Origin: Stictocephala bisonia
Taxonomy: Eukaryota > Arthropoda > Insecta > Hemiptera > Membracidae
Direction: 5' to 3'
NCBI GenBank assembly: GCA_035578905.1
Contig: JAQJVL010000795.1
Span: forward strand, 303,501 to 367,500
Length of the DNA: 64,000 bases
The position numbers were made by a program, and so were the translations under genes. Of this stretch, positions 34,060 through 44,639 are shown in pieces. The number at the start of each line of letters is the position of its first letter. Position 1 is the stretch's first letter. The notes beneath the pieces are model-generated. The model did no database searches, was not told where the DNA came from, and saw only the letters and a program-made list of their open reading frames with translations.

Positions 34060-34610
34060 ACAGAGGCAAGCAAAGGAGGTTCTGTAGGGCCATCGCACTC
34101 CAACACTCCACTCTTCTTGCACTTTACATCTTGCAAGAACAGTACTCCGAAGGGTATTTGGTTTTATAACTGGTCACTGGATGTTTCGGGTACACATGAA
34201 CGTTTCCAACCCCCATTCTTTAATATAGTAAATGTGGGGAGTAGGAAGAATCTGGACGGCTCATCCACTTCCACTGTCTGGCCATAGCTAGGAAGTGGGC
34301 TCTCACCTTGGGCGGCGTGTCTGAACTTGGCCAAGGCGTAGCACAGGAAAACCTCATCAAGGCAATCTCAAGGTTCTCTAAGGATCTTGGATTGGGTGAG
34401 GATTGAAGTGCTGTAAAGGAGGGTGCACAATAAGCCTTTTGGCTTAGGAGCCGTTACCAGGTATTTAAGCCTGGCCTTTTATCGTAAAAATAACCAGTTA
34501 CTTGGGGATTTTTAACTGGGAAAAACCACTCCGCAGTTTTAAACTTAGATGCTGGGCCTTAAGTTTGAACTTACGCCAGCAAATTAATTATTTAGAAACC
34601 CAATTCTATT
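34060..34610 (+). mobile_element. LINE ORF2 C-terminal fragment with zinc-binding tail and 3' UTR
   Basis: From 34142 the frame reads VLRRVFGFITGHWMFRVHM. From about 34230, CGE-stop-EESGRLIHFHC, then LAIARKWA. From 34347, ENLIKAISRFSKDLGLGED and stop. The order (TGH, CGEEEE, H-x-x-C, L-x-R-x-x-x-LG, RFSKDLG) is that of the cysteine/histidine tail of LINE ORF2 proteins. GC-richer than its surroundings. Sequence to about 34610 is the presumed 3' UTR. Disrupted by several stops. Confidence 0.7.
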
Positions 34611-35048
34611 TACTAAATTAGTCTTTTAAAGTAGACAAAATGTCCCCTAATTATTCGTTCCCATATCATAAGCTAAGTTATAGCAATAAACGGTAAGGTT
34701 AAAAAACTTGTGAAATGTTTTGGGTAGCACGGAGGTCAAGGATTTAAATTCCTGCTATAGTTTCATGAAGCCTTAACAAATGTTTACTACAGTTCTTTAA
34801 TAAAGTCTGTGTTGTTAACAGCTGTTTTCTGTTACGTTATTGAGTGGTTGGGTCAGTTAACAAGACACGACCGTCTCATCTACACCCTGCAATACTGCTC
34901 TACAACTGAAATTTATAATTTATAAGGTTTAACTTTAAATATTGTCACAGGAATCTATATTTATTGTTCGAAAAATATTTTCTAAAATTGAAAGCACTGG
35001 AATAATAGAATTATAATTCTTAATACAAATTTTCGTTCCTAAAATAAA
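34611..35048. other. Nothing recognised
   Basis: Contains GGTAGCACGGAGGTCAAGGA near 34724, vaguely tRNA-like, but no paired A and B boxes. Confidence 0.35.
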
Positions 35049-35324
35049 GAGGTATAGGTCGGTAGCGTAGTTGGTTCAACCCAGCTTCATGTACTAAAGG
35101 TTCTCAGTTCGATCCCAATCAGAGTCAATACATTTTGCGAAGGATCAGCTGATAACCACCGGCTGTTCATTTGTCATTGGGCTATTAATTAATGACACTT
35201 TCTAAGGAATAGTCGGCCTTCGTTTGTAACAATTCGGTCATCTACACTCATCACACTCATTCGAAATCCATATTCGCCCATATCTTGACGATCGGCGTCT
35301 TATGAATAAATAAATAAATAAAAT
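35049..35324 (+). mobile_element. SINE-B, copy 4, full length
   Basis: The best forward copy. A-box region AGGTCGGTAGCGTAGTTGGT, B box CTCAGTTCGATCCCAATCAG, body ACCACCGGCTGTTCATTTGT, and tail ATATCTTGACGATCGGCGTC followed by TTATGAATAAATAAATAAAT. Ends in a short TAAA-type tandem tail, as LINE-mobilised SINEs do. Confidence 0.92.
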
Positions 35325-35692
35325 AAATAGATGGTTAAAACATTAAGAATATAATACTTTTTAGGTATACAAACAAATTATTACATTATGGATGCATTAA
35401 ATGACTAGGTTTATATTTACAAATGAATCTCCGAATTTTCTGTTATACTGTATAGATTTAAATAATCATATCCTGCTCTACATTAATATATTGAATTGAC
35501 AACTTATTATAGTTTGTGTATTTTTTTACTATTAACGTTTAAATTATAGATATGTGTGGTCTTTTATATACCATCAATATGAGATATGTTTTATAATGTT
35601 CAATAATACAAACATTCAAACAGATCTATGGTATATTAATATTGAAATCTATGGTCAATTCAATATTAATTAATGCATAATCCAAATAGATG

Positions 35693-35872
35693 GTAAGTAG
35701 TGTATACAATATATGTACAGAATGTAGAAATATTATGGTAATTTATTTTAGTAAACCACGTTTGTTTCCCTCAAGCCAAAGAAACTCCCTGGCCTGAGGA
35801 GGGTAACGTGGTTTATTGAACTCAGTCACCATAATAGTTGTACATTTCGTACTTATATTGTTTATGTATTAT
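35693..35872. mobile_element. Short hairpin MITE nested in the larger inverted repeat
   Basis: Left arm GTGTATACAATATATGTACA and ATTATGGT, with TTTAGTAAACCACGTT. Right arm is its complement: AACGTGGTTTATTGAA, ACCATAAT and GTACTTATATTGTTTATGTA. About 80-bp arms, with a small central part near 35780. Confidence 0.7.
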
Positions 35873-35875
35873 TTG

Positions 35876-36185
35876 TCGGCACTAGTGGCGCAGTGCTGTA
35901 ACACAGCTACTTGGGGACAAACGTTTTAAAGGTTGTAAGCTCTAGGTTCCATACTCGGTTCTCTTAATACTGACATGACATCCACTCGATGATTACCATC
36001 GAGGTGGACACGACTAGAGGAGGCTGGGGTGTCCATATTATGTTGTTTAGTCAGGGTCAGGGTGTTGTGTAGGGAAGAAGACTGAGAATCTGGATCGTCA
36101 GTTAGCTGAGGTTTAAACCAATACTACGTGGTTCGGATTCCAAGTAAAACTGTAGGTCGCCTAGTTGTGCTGGTTGTGTATTTAT
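35876..36185 (+). mobile_element. SINE-C, head and body, 3' tail missing
   Basis: A-box region GGCACTAGTGGCGCAGTGCT, B-box-like CTCTAGGTTCCATACTCGG and body GACGACATCCACTC-like through TGGGGTGTCCATATTATG and CAATACTACGTGGTTCGGAT. The tail shared with SINE-B is absent. Confidence 0.8.
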
Positions 36186-36415
36186 GTAATATATTCAAAA
36201 TAATTAAAAACACCATGAACTAATGCTCATTTATAAAATAAATTATTTTATATTGCTCCATTTATATACCATAGATCTGTTCGAATGTTTGTATTATTGA
36301 ACATTATAAAAAATATCTTATATTGATGGTATATAAACGACCACACATATCTATAATTTAAACGTCAATAGTAAAAAGATACACAAACTAAAATAAGTTG
36401 TGAATTCAATATATT

Positions 36416-36801
36416 AAGTTAGCTTACTAATCCACCTTCTCGGTGTCTCCTATTTCCAGTTATAAAGATTAAAACAAGTCAGTTTACTAATTGCTGTTTG
36501 AACTACAATACGTCAAATTACGACAGAATGGAAGATAACTAAATTGCGGTTTACAGAAAGAAAACCAATTTTTCACCTTGACTCTAGGAGGGAGGGGGGT
36601 CTGTGTTGTTCCACTGAACTAACCTCTTAAAGTGAAAGTATTTTATAGGCACATACCAAAATACATTTTTAAGCCCGGTAATTTATTTAAAATAACTTGT
36701 CAATTTCTATTTTCATATACCTATTGTTATTACTCAGGAGTTCATTTGAACTTTACTCAAGGAATGGTGTACGTAAATGTTTTAATACATGTTTAGTATA
36801 A
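36416..36801. other. Nothing recognised
   Basis: Contains the G-run GGAGGGAGGGGGGTCTGTG near 36586. No frame or repeat copy noticed. Confidence 0.4.
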
Positions 36802-36838
36802 GGATCTGATGATGGCGTAACGCCGAAACACGTAATCC
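36802..36838 (+). ncRNA. Hammerhead-ribozyme-like motif, type I, Penelope-type
   Basis: GGAT (stem I), CTGATGA (core), T, GGCG-TAA-CGCC (stem II hairpin), GAAA (core), CAC-GT (a 2-bp stem III with 2-nt loop), A (cleavage site), ATCC (stem I partner). The order and the very short stem III are those described for hammerhead motifs in Penelope-like elements. One extra T between CTGATGA and stem II departs from the consensus and may weaken or abolish cleavage. No Penelope coding sequence was recognised within 1 kb. Confidence 0.55.
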
Positions 36839-38240
36839 GACAATGTTTCCAGGACTACTGGTAGGTAGCAGGTACTTATCCTTTAATATAATAGGCAATG
36901 TGATTTAGTATAACATCACCAAAAATGAAGAATTGTGCACCAAGCCTTAGCTCTGATGGAAAATAGAACCTTAGAAACTGCATTTTTAATGTATTCTCCA
37001 AAAACAAGAATATCTACATTTTTTATATCTTTAAATTCTTAAAACAGGACCAACAATGAGTACTCTAGCAGAATATATCTTATTATTTAAAGCAAACCAC
37101 GTCTGGACGGAATTTTTTTTTGCCCCAAAGATTTCAAATTTTTTGGGGGTTTTCCGACCACGAGAAATCGATTGGTACTGGTCTCAACCCTGGGAAAGTT
37201 CTTATTTCTACCTCATATGCTCCTAGACTTCCCATGTTATTGACTTCTAGCAGAAAGTGGGGTATCAAATTACAGGTATTTATTTCCTAAATCACATTAT
37301 ACCATTACATTTAGGAAGAGACAAATTTTAAGGGCTCTGCTCCCCTCCCTCAACAAAAAATGTGCTCAAAAACCAAAAATTGGGTAATGTTAAGCTAATA
37401 CATCCAAGTGGAATATCAAATAAAATGTATTCGTCTCTTAATTACTAACATACCATCAGACGTTAGAAAAGACTATGTTTATGGGCTCCACTGTCCTAAA
37501 AACCAAAATTCATGGTTATACTGCTTATGAATCTTGGCGAGGCCGAAGACCGATCTTCCTAACGAGGTGAAATGCCGAGATTCACAAATGAGACTGCTTT
37601 GGTAAGGCCGAACTTTCCCTCGCCGAGTAGGCCGAGTTCCACATAGGGGCTAAACGATAGACCTCCTAAACAAAATGTATTAATAATCTACTAGGTAGAG
37701 CAACAACAAACGATCCTAAGGATCTTTTGGGATATATGGATGTACCTCATCAGTTTCCAAAATTCAACTGAGCGAACCTCGGTCTCTCGGTACTTGTTCT
37801 TATCTGAATACATTTTCAGAAAATGAAACTAAAAGTATTAATAATTCACCAAAACAAACATTCAAACTAAATACTTGATCTTACAAAAAAACGTCATTTA
37901 TTATAAACGTTTTTACAAAAAAACTCCAAATGTTGGTATAACATTAGACAGTAAGCCTTCGGATATCTGAAACCCGTTCGTGACGTTAGGATTGTCAGTT
38001 CCTAAACAACAACTTATTCTGAATCCAATTAATGTCATGCGTCACTTTGATAAGCAATATATTGTTGTTGTCAAATAGTTTAATCTTGTTTGAAACTATC
38101 CTACGGTGGTTCCGAACTTCAAATAACTGTGTTGCTATCAATTAAAGTAAGGGCTGTTCTATTTCAAGTAAATACCTTCACTTACCTATCTATGCATTTG
38201 TTGTTAATCTTCATTTAATTACTGTCAATCAAAGTATATA
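36839..38240. other. Mostly unassigned, with a GC-richer hairpin block
   Basis: At 37520-37660 CTTGGCGAGGCCGAAGACCG and CCCTCGCCGAGTAGGCCGAG form a GC-richer patch with a local inverted pair, TGAATCTTGGC and GCCGAGATTCA. It may be part of an unidentified element. No coding motif. Confidence 0.35.
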
Positions 38241-38506
38241 CAGTGTGTTGAAAAATGAAAAACAAAACCTGTACTTATAACACATTTTATTATTATTATC
38301 ATTTATTACTACAATTTACATGATTTTAAATAAATTTTTAATTTTTAATTATTCCTCCACAGTAAACACAAAGTTCTTTGCTCAAAACCCAGCTGATAGC
38401 CAACGAAAGAGAGGAACCAAGGCTACCAACCTATGAACTTGTAATTATCTTAAGGTTTCATATTATGTACATGTAAATAGGGTTGTGTTTTAAAAGAAAT
38501 ATCCTG
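38241..38506 (-). mobile_element. Mariner-type MITE, internally deleted, TATA-flanked
   Basis: The left end TATA|CAGTGTGTTGAAAAATGAAA and right end, read on the minus strand, TATA|CAGGATATTTCTTTTAAAAC are similar inverted ends with TA duplication. Minus-strand GTTGGTAGCCTTGGTTCCTC, TTGGCTATCAGCTG and TTGAGCAAAGAACTTTG match the 5' part of the longer element at 56426. Only the start of the transposase leader survives. Confidence 0.7.
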
Positions 38507-39309
38507 TATAAAGCCGTTATAGAACATTATATACTGGGCTTGCTTGACAAGTTTAAAGGGTGATAAAAAAGTTTTTGAACTGCATAACAAGTCTTAATAA
38601 CTCCTGAAACGAGCAACACTTTGAAAAGGAGAGAAAAATGGGTTTGATTAAATTCCACTAAACTCCATTTAAAATAATAAAACTTAAATATAATGCTTAA
38701 GTTTAAGTGTAATGAATTATAGTTTAATTTATGTAAGGGTAAATAAATACTGAAAATATTGGATTTCAAAGTTTGTTAAAAAGTAAGTATTTTTCATAAG
38801 AGTTAACAACAAAAATATGTTTACCGATGATAAAGACTTTTCTTAGATTGTCACTATATTTTGGTTTGTGTTGTGTATTTAATTATAATTAATATGCGTA
38901 TTACCTGTTGCTAAAAATACAAAACAAGTGAACGTCAATTTGTTTACAATTGATACTTTTTTTAAATTGATACTTTTTCATTAATTGGAATCACAAAAAC
39001 TAATACTATAATTAAAACTATTTTTCAGTACTTAAAGTGGTAATAAAATCATGTTTTTGCACCTGTTTTACAGTTACTGCCAAACATTTTGATAGCAATA
39101 GGCACTTACCTAATTTTATACTTTAACATGATCCAGTAACATTGTATCGAGGCCTAGCCCTATACAATATTGTTAGGATCTAAATACACATAAATCTAAA
39201 TTTAGAATTTACATTTAAATATATAATCGAAATATAAAAGGATGTATGGTACAACTTTATGTAATCTGCAACTAATTAGCTATTTCGTTTTCAAAATCTA
39301 CACACAATT
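38507..39309. other. Nothing recognised
   Basis: The 80-codon frame at 38527-38769 (-) has no recognisable motif. Confidence 0.4.
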
Positions 39310-39352
39310 AATGGTTCATTTCATTTCGTTTCGTTTCATCTCATTTCATTAA
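39310..39352 (+). repeat. Degenerate (TTTCA/TTTCG)n microsatellite
   Basis: About seven five-base units, TTTCATTTCGTTTCGTTTCA and following. Confidence 0.85.
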
Positions 39353-39354
39353 CT

Positions 39355-39865
39355 CCCTGTCTATAACTGAAAATCAGCCATTTAAAATATATAGTCATTG
39401 GAAACCCCTGACAATAACTGTAAATCATCCATTTAAAATATATAGTCATTGGCCCCCTGCCAATAACTGTAAGTCAGCGATTTAAAATATATAGTCATTG
39501 GCAACCCCTGACAATAACTGTAAATCAGCCATTTAAAATATATAGTCATTGGAAATCCCTGACAATAACTGTAAATCATCCATTTAAAATATATAGTCAT
39601 TGGCACCTCCTTCCAATAACTGTAAATCATCCATTTAAAATATATAGTCATTGGCACCTCCTGCCAATAACTGTAAATCATCCATTTAAAATATATAGTC
39701 ATTGGCACCTCCTGCCAATAACTGTAAATCGTCCATTTAAAATATATAGTCATTGGCACCTCCTGCCAATAACTGTAAATCATCCATTTAAAATATATAT
39801 AGTCGTTGGTACCTCCTGCCAATAACTCTAAATCAGCCTTTTAAAATATATAGTCATTGGCACCC
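39355..39865 (-). repeat. 51-bp minisatellite, about 10 units
   Basis: The unit contains CCAATAACTGTAAATCATCC then ATTTAAAATATATAGTCATT and GGCACCTCCTG. Early units carry CCCCTGACAATAACTG instead, so two subtypes are grouped rather than mixed. The 129-codon minus-strand frame (39433-39822) exists because 51 is divisible by three, and is not taken as a gene. Confidence 0.96.
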
Positions 39866-40869
39866 CACCTAAAGTCTTAATTTTAATGTTATGTCTACAT
39901 AACCTATAAAAACGGTGCACCTTTAAAATTAACTGCTTCGAAACATTTGGACCGACGTGTCTGTTCAGATAAACAGCTGTTTATTTACTCAGCTGATTGA
40001 TGGGCGGACACTGGTCTTGTTTGGTTCGATAGCATATACTGGGCTGGTGCCTGCTACGAATAGATCTTGTTTGGCTTCTGTATCTGTTCAATGATAGGAA
40101 ATACGAAAACAAACTGATCGATTAATGAAGATATGCTTACAAATATTATCTTATCACATCTTGTGTTTTTGGAATTTTAAAAGATCATTAATACAGTTTC
40201 TGAAGACAGGTTTTTATCTAAGAAATAGTGTTTAGTTGAACTTATATTTAAAATTGTTTCGTCTTCAGATATAATAAAATGAAATTTATGTTAATAACCA
40301 ATGTTAGGTTAATAGATGAATTGAAATACTTTATGGAACTACATATAATTATAGGAAAAGAAAGTAATGGAGTCTATATACAGAAATCTAATGGTGTCGT
40401 TTATTCTTAATAATTCACGTTAATAATTTAAAATAATATAAGTATTGACAATACGCACAATATATGAGTGTTTATGAACCAATTATATAAATGAGATAAG
40501 TGAAGATTAGAAGTGATGCCATAGTTTCTTCTTTTTCAAAATCATTCTTAATCAGGAAGTCTTATTAGTGTGGGTTGAAGCCAAAATAATTAAAATCATT
40601 AATTTCTTCGTTTTTCATAACACTAGGTCATATTTCATTTACATCTTTATTTTTTAAGGTGCAAAAATAATGGTACTCTTCTTTTAAGTTTGATAAACGT
40701 TTAGAATAAAATTACCTGAAATAATAAAAGAAACGTTTACCATTTTAGGTAAATTCTACATCTGGTTTTTAAATCAAAACATCCGTAAAATGACCTAATT
40801 ATGAAGGAACATAGCAAACCTTTGGGAGGGAAGGGGAAAAGTCAATTTTCCTCAAAATATTTATTTTGT
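39866..40869. other. Nothing recognised
   Basis: AT-rich, no repeat copies or frames noticed. Confidence 0.45.
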
Positions 40870-41115
40870 ACTCTCCCTAATTCGGCCATCTTAATTGGTA
40901 GGTATAGTATAGCGGGTACTCAAATTGAGCGGAATGTTCTCCCGATGGAAGGGGTTTTGCAATCGAACCATTACTAAGCGTTTTAATGCCGCAAATACGT
41001 CAAACCTAACAAAAACTAACATAACCTAACCAAACATAAATCCATAACCTAACCAACCAAAACCATCATATTTCCAGCACTAAACGCTTAATACCAGACA
41101 ATACCAATTGGAAGT
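40870..41115. mobile_element. Small foldback element with TTAGG-like units in the middle
   Basis: Left CTTAATTGGTAGGTATAGTA and TAAGCGTTTTAATGC pair with right GCACTAAACGCTTAATACC and CAATACCAATTGGAAG. Between them (40998-41065) are scattered CCTAAC, CATAACCTAACC and AACCAAAC units. The same arrangement as MITE-T and 43249-43768, in a different element. Confidence 0.5.
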
Positions 41116-41984
41116 AGATATTGTTTACACGTCGTCTTCATAGAGTATATACATCTAAAACTAAACTACAACTAAATATTTTGAAACGTTTTCTCCAACT
41201 AAAACTTGATCTTCAAACATTATTTAACATTACTTTTTATCTGTAAATGTGAAAAGATTAGAAGTGGTCTTTGCAAATCAATACTCCTGAAATATGAGAA
41301 AATGTTATGTTTATAAATGACATGTGAAACTGTTGGAAAGACATATTGATAGCAAGTCGTTGAGGACAATTGTATACATAACAACAATATATTGTCAACG
41401 TGAAATGGGAAAGTTAGTGTATTGAAACGTAAACAGCATACTTTTATTCTGTATACAAGATAAATCAACATCCTACATAAAATTCTCTCTCGATGTAAGG
41501 ACATTAACATGAGAGGCGTTCTAGCTTAAATTGACAAACTACCGCCATTACTTGTTGATTTATGTTTGATCTTTTATGGCCTAGAGTCAATTTAATAAAA
41601 AAACACTGCCTATCTCACGTCCTTAAAAAAAATAAACTCATGAATGAGAGCATTGCAATATTGAATATTTTCTTAAGGTAAGTTATATGTATTTGAAAAA
41701 ATATATATGGTACTATTTGTGTACTGTAATTCTTTCTAAAAAAAATACGTCTTCTGTGTGACTTCTAAAATTTTCGAATATTTATGTTTCTAAGCACACA
41801 ACTATTGATGGCACACACTTCACATACGTACTGCTGATGAATTGTTTGGAGATTTTCTTCGTGTGTTCAAAGGTTTATTTAATCCTTATGTAGTATATAT
41901 TTTTATAATAATTTACAAAGAAATTAATAGCATGTATGCAGCTGAAATATAGTATTTTAACAGGGATATGTGGTAAGGCATTGA
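41116..41984. other. Nothing recognised
   Basis: The 96-codon frame at 41220-41510 (-) has no recognisable motif. Confidence 0.4.
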
Positions 41985-42140
41985 TCCTTGTCGGATCTAA
42001 AATTACTTTCATGCCAGTATCACTCCAACTTCAGCCATTTCTGTTCCCGTATATCCCTTTATTTACGGTCATCTGCACTTAGCAAATTGCTTTTTCTTAC
42101 GTGACCCTCCCGAGGGGGGAGGGGGCAAGAATAGAAGATG
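41985..42140 (+). repeat. R1-related repeat, diverged subfamily, copy A
   Basis: GCCATTTCTGTTCCCGTATA and ACGGTCATCTGCACTTAGCA, then TTACGTGACCCTCC. Closer to 45215-45345 than to R1 copies 1-4. Confidence 0.5.
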
Positions 42141-42224
42141 ATCACGTATTGTATTGCCCAACGTTCTTTTTTGTAATACACGTGGAAATAATCAAGTTAT
42201 AAGGCGGTATATAAGACTATCAAT

Positions 42225-42362
42225 ACTTCTAGGCTTTGAACTCCGGAGGGCAAGATCCAAGGTTTGAATCCCCAGCTGAGCTAACAATCGGTACTTCATT
42301 CGTAGGATAAAGTTTATGCACAGGCCTCCAGGCCCATGTAACTGACAAGTGAAGTATTTTTT
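42225..42362 (+). mobile_element. SINE-A, copy 3, head damaged
   Basis: B-box region CAAGGTTTGAATCCCCAGCT, body GCACAGGCCTCCAGGCCCAT and GACAAGTGAAG, then a T-run. The A-box part is not recognisable. Confidence 0.8.
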
Positions 42363-42943
42363 TTTTCATAAGAAAAAACTGAAATCGTGCTATTGAGAAT
42401 TTAAAATTTCAATTCTTAGTTGTAATGGAATCCACTCAAATATTAAATTCATTAATATTCAAAATTACAGTTTTTTTTTTACATTTATTAAATGTAATAT
42501 TTCTTATACTGTCAAAAAAACTTCATTTTTACTGGGATGCTAGTAGTTATTTCTTTAAGCCACTAATTGTGGATATGTGAGCTAATGATAGAAAATTGCT
42601 ATTTCAGGTAAAATACTGTAGTTTGGAAACAAAGACAACAATTTTTCTTAATTTAGGAATTCTAAAACAATACACAATAGTTTTAAAATTTTAAATTGGA
42701 AAAAGGGCCCTGTGCGTAGAGCTTCAATCTACAGTCTCCTCTCGAAACCTTGAGAATTACTTAATATATATCAAAAATATAATACACAAATAAATTCAAA
42801 GAGTAGCTTTTCAAAAAAAATGCATATGATTTCATGATGGAACTATTATTTAAAAACACTTCTTTAATTTAATTACAGATTTATGTCCGTTTATAGTTTT
42901 TCTAAAATTTACTAATAAATGTTATTTTTTGTCAAATTTAAGA
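42363..42943. other. Nothing recognised
   Basis: Poly-T at 42358-42367 and 42471-42480. No copies or frames noted. Confidence 0.4.
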
Positions 42944-43230
42944 ATAAGAATAAGAAAATCTTTATTCACATAATAAGTTTTTATATAATACAGTTTGCCA
43001 TGTGCACAAGGCACGCTTGGCTAAATAAAATTGAAGAATACATTTTAAATAATATTTACTCTTCTAGCAGTCTTACTTCACTTTTTCACTTCTACATCAA
43101 AATAATAAAGGAACACAACACTGTTAATTATTTAATTAATTATTTAATTACAAATACACCCCTCATTCATTCTTTTCCATTAATGGGAATCAGTCTATTT
43201 ACAGAAACTAATCAATGATTTCAAAGTAAA
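42944..43230 (-). mobile_element. LINE 3' end (untranslated), reverse orientation
   Basis: The minus strand ends with GTGAATAAAGATTTTCTTAT followed by TCTTATTCTTA: a polyadenylation signal and a short TTCTTA tandem tail, as at jockey/CR1-like LINE 3' termini. The 99-codon plus-strand frame across it is taken as spurious. Confidence 0.55.
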
Positions 43231-43248
43231 CAAACCACAAAAGTAAAT

Positions 43249-43768
43249 TAAGTGGCCGTAGAACGTTTGGCACACATTTTTGGCCGATTTGGAATGGCAC
43301 GATTGGCACAGTCATTAGAGGGGATTAAGAAGGGTCAACCTGTAAGTTTCAGAAAGGCACGATTGGCACACACCGCCCGGCCAGGTAGTAGCAGCCAGGT
43401 GGCCAGAATGCGGGAAAATGGGAACTTTTTTGCCCCCGCAAATTCCCTGCTGTGGTGCTTATTGAAGTAAGCAACTAACCTAACCTAACCTAACCTAACC
43501 TAACCTAACCTAACCTAACCTAACGTGAGGTTTAAATTAAAAAATTTGTTATATCACGGGCAAATGACTGCCACGTAGAGTTGACGGGAATAATAAAATT
43601 CCCGTTTTCCCTCGTTCGATGGCGTCTACCTGGTCGAGCGACTGTGCCAATCCTGCCTTTTCCAAGCAGGCGAGTTGACCCTACTTATTCCACTCTAATG
43701 ATTGTGCCAATACTGCCATGGGCAGAAGGTCCAAAAATGTGTGCCAATCGTCCCGTCCCCAATTAAGT
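43249..43768. mobile_element. Foldback MITE with a (CCTAA)10 telomere-like tract in the centre
   Basis: Arms 43249-43440 and 43578-43768 are inverted copies. TTTGGCACACATTTTTGG at 43266 pairs with CCAAAAATGTGTGCCAAT at 43732, and GGCACAGTCATTAGAGGG with CACTCTAATGATTGTGCC. GGGAAAATGGGAAC and GTTTTCCCTC are near the inner ends. The GCAAATTCCC/telomere tract forms the loop. The open frames 43252-43470 and 43581-43766 lie in the arms. No transposase. Confidence 0.85.
43475..43524 (-). repeat. Perfect (CCTAA)10 telomere-like tract
   Basis: Ten uninterrupted units of the complement of TTAGG, 50 bp. It is the purest tract in the window, suggesting recent slippage growth or recent insertion of the element. 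Confidence 0.97.
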
Positions 43769-44639
43769 AACGTCAATAATGTAAATACAACATCTGATCT
43801 AAGGAGGTAATAGTTTTCTCCAGATATTTTGGAGATAATTGTTTCCAGGTAGCTCGATAAATTTGGGACTCATTCCTGGTCAGAGTTGGTAAAATTCCTG
43901 ATTCTATCGGAAATGACTGAGGTGAATTTATAATTTAATTTGTTTTAAATAAATTATAAGTCTGTTGCTCAGGATGTATTAAATTAAACAACTTAGTCCA
44001 TTTAAATGTTTTCCTCCGAAGTGTTTATGATCTTATTACTGTTCTTTCAAATCATTAAATACTCGTGCTTTGCCAAAGCCTCATATGGCACATGAGCGTA
44101 AGAGGCTTTCTTTATGTAATAAAATGACGAGTAAGAAGATTACCAAATGAATTTGTTCTCAGTAAATGTAAAGGAATCACATTCGTATTGAAGGGAAAGA
44201 TTTCCCTCTACACGATACTGAGTTAATGAGGATTAAGTAGGTGCTTCACTACAACATTCACCAACATTCACTACTTTACTGACACTACTAAATGTCAGTA
44301 AAGTAGTTGGATGAAATTGTTCGCAATTACGAGCCTAAATACAAATATAACCACCAGTAGTTTGTCAGTTTGTTGCCCTGAAGACTTGCAAACAATATCC
44401 AACAGTTTGACAACAACTTCCCATCAAGCTGACGTGAGACGTTGATGAGATCACTAAGTTTGTTATTGCTTATGAACTATTCCTCCATAAGCTTATGAAC
44501 GCTATCCATACATCTGAAGATTTAGCAATTTGAAGTTTCATATTTAGGCTGAAAATGTTTCAAAGACTGATAGCTATTGGTCTACTTGAATTTGTTTATT
44601 TTTATGTCGTTTTTTAAGTAACAGTCGAGTGGAGTGTTC
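43769..44639. other. Unassigned, with one perfect hairpin
   Basis: The hairpin at 44270-44307 has a perfect 15-bp stem, ACTACTTTACTGACA, and an 8-nt loop. Nothing else recognised. Confidence 0.55.

Larger units (their letters stand above)
35480..36415. repeat. Inverted-repeat element, ~160-bp arms, with nested insertions
   Basis: The arms 35480-35640 and 36255-36415 are inverted copies, for example ATAGATATGTGTGGTCTTTT at 35547 against the complement near 36340, and CAAACAGATCTATGGTATAT against ATATACCATAGATCTGTTCG. Between them lie a smaller hairpin element (35693-35872) and a SINE-C (35876-36185). Confidence 0.8.

Noticed and set aside
39433..39822. 129-codon minus-strand frame with repeats of about 17 residues
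   Set aside because: Product of a 51-bp minisatellite; no start context, no flanking coding signal.
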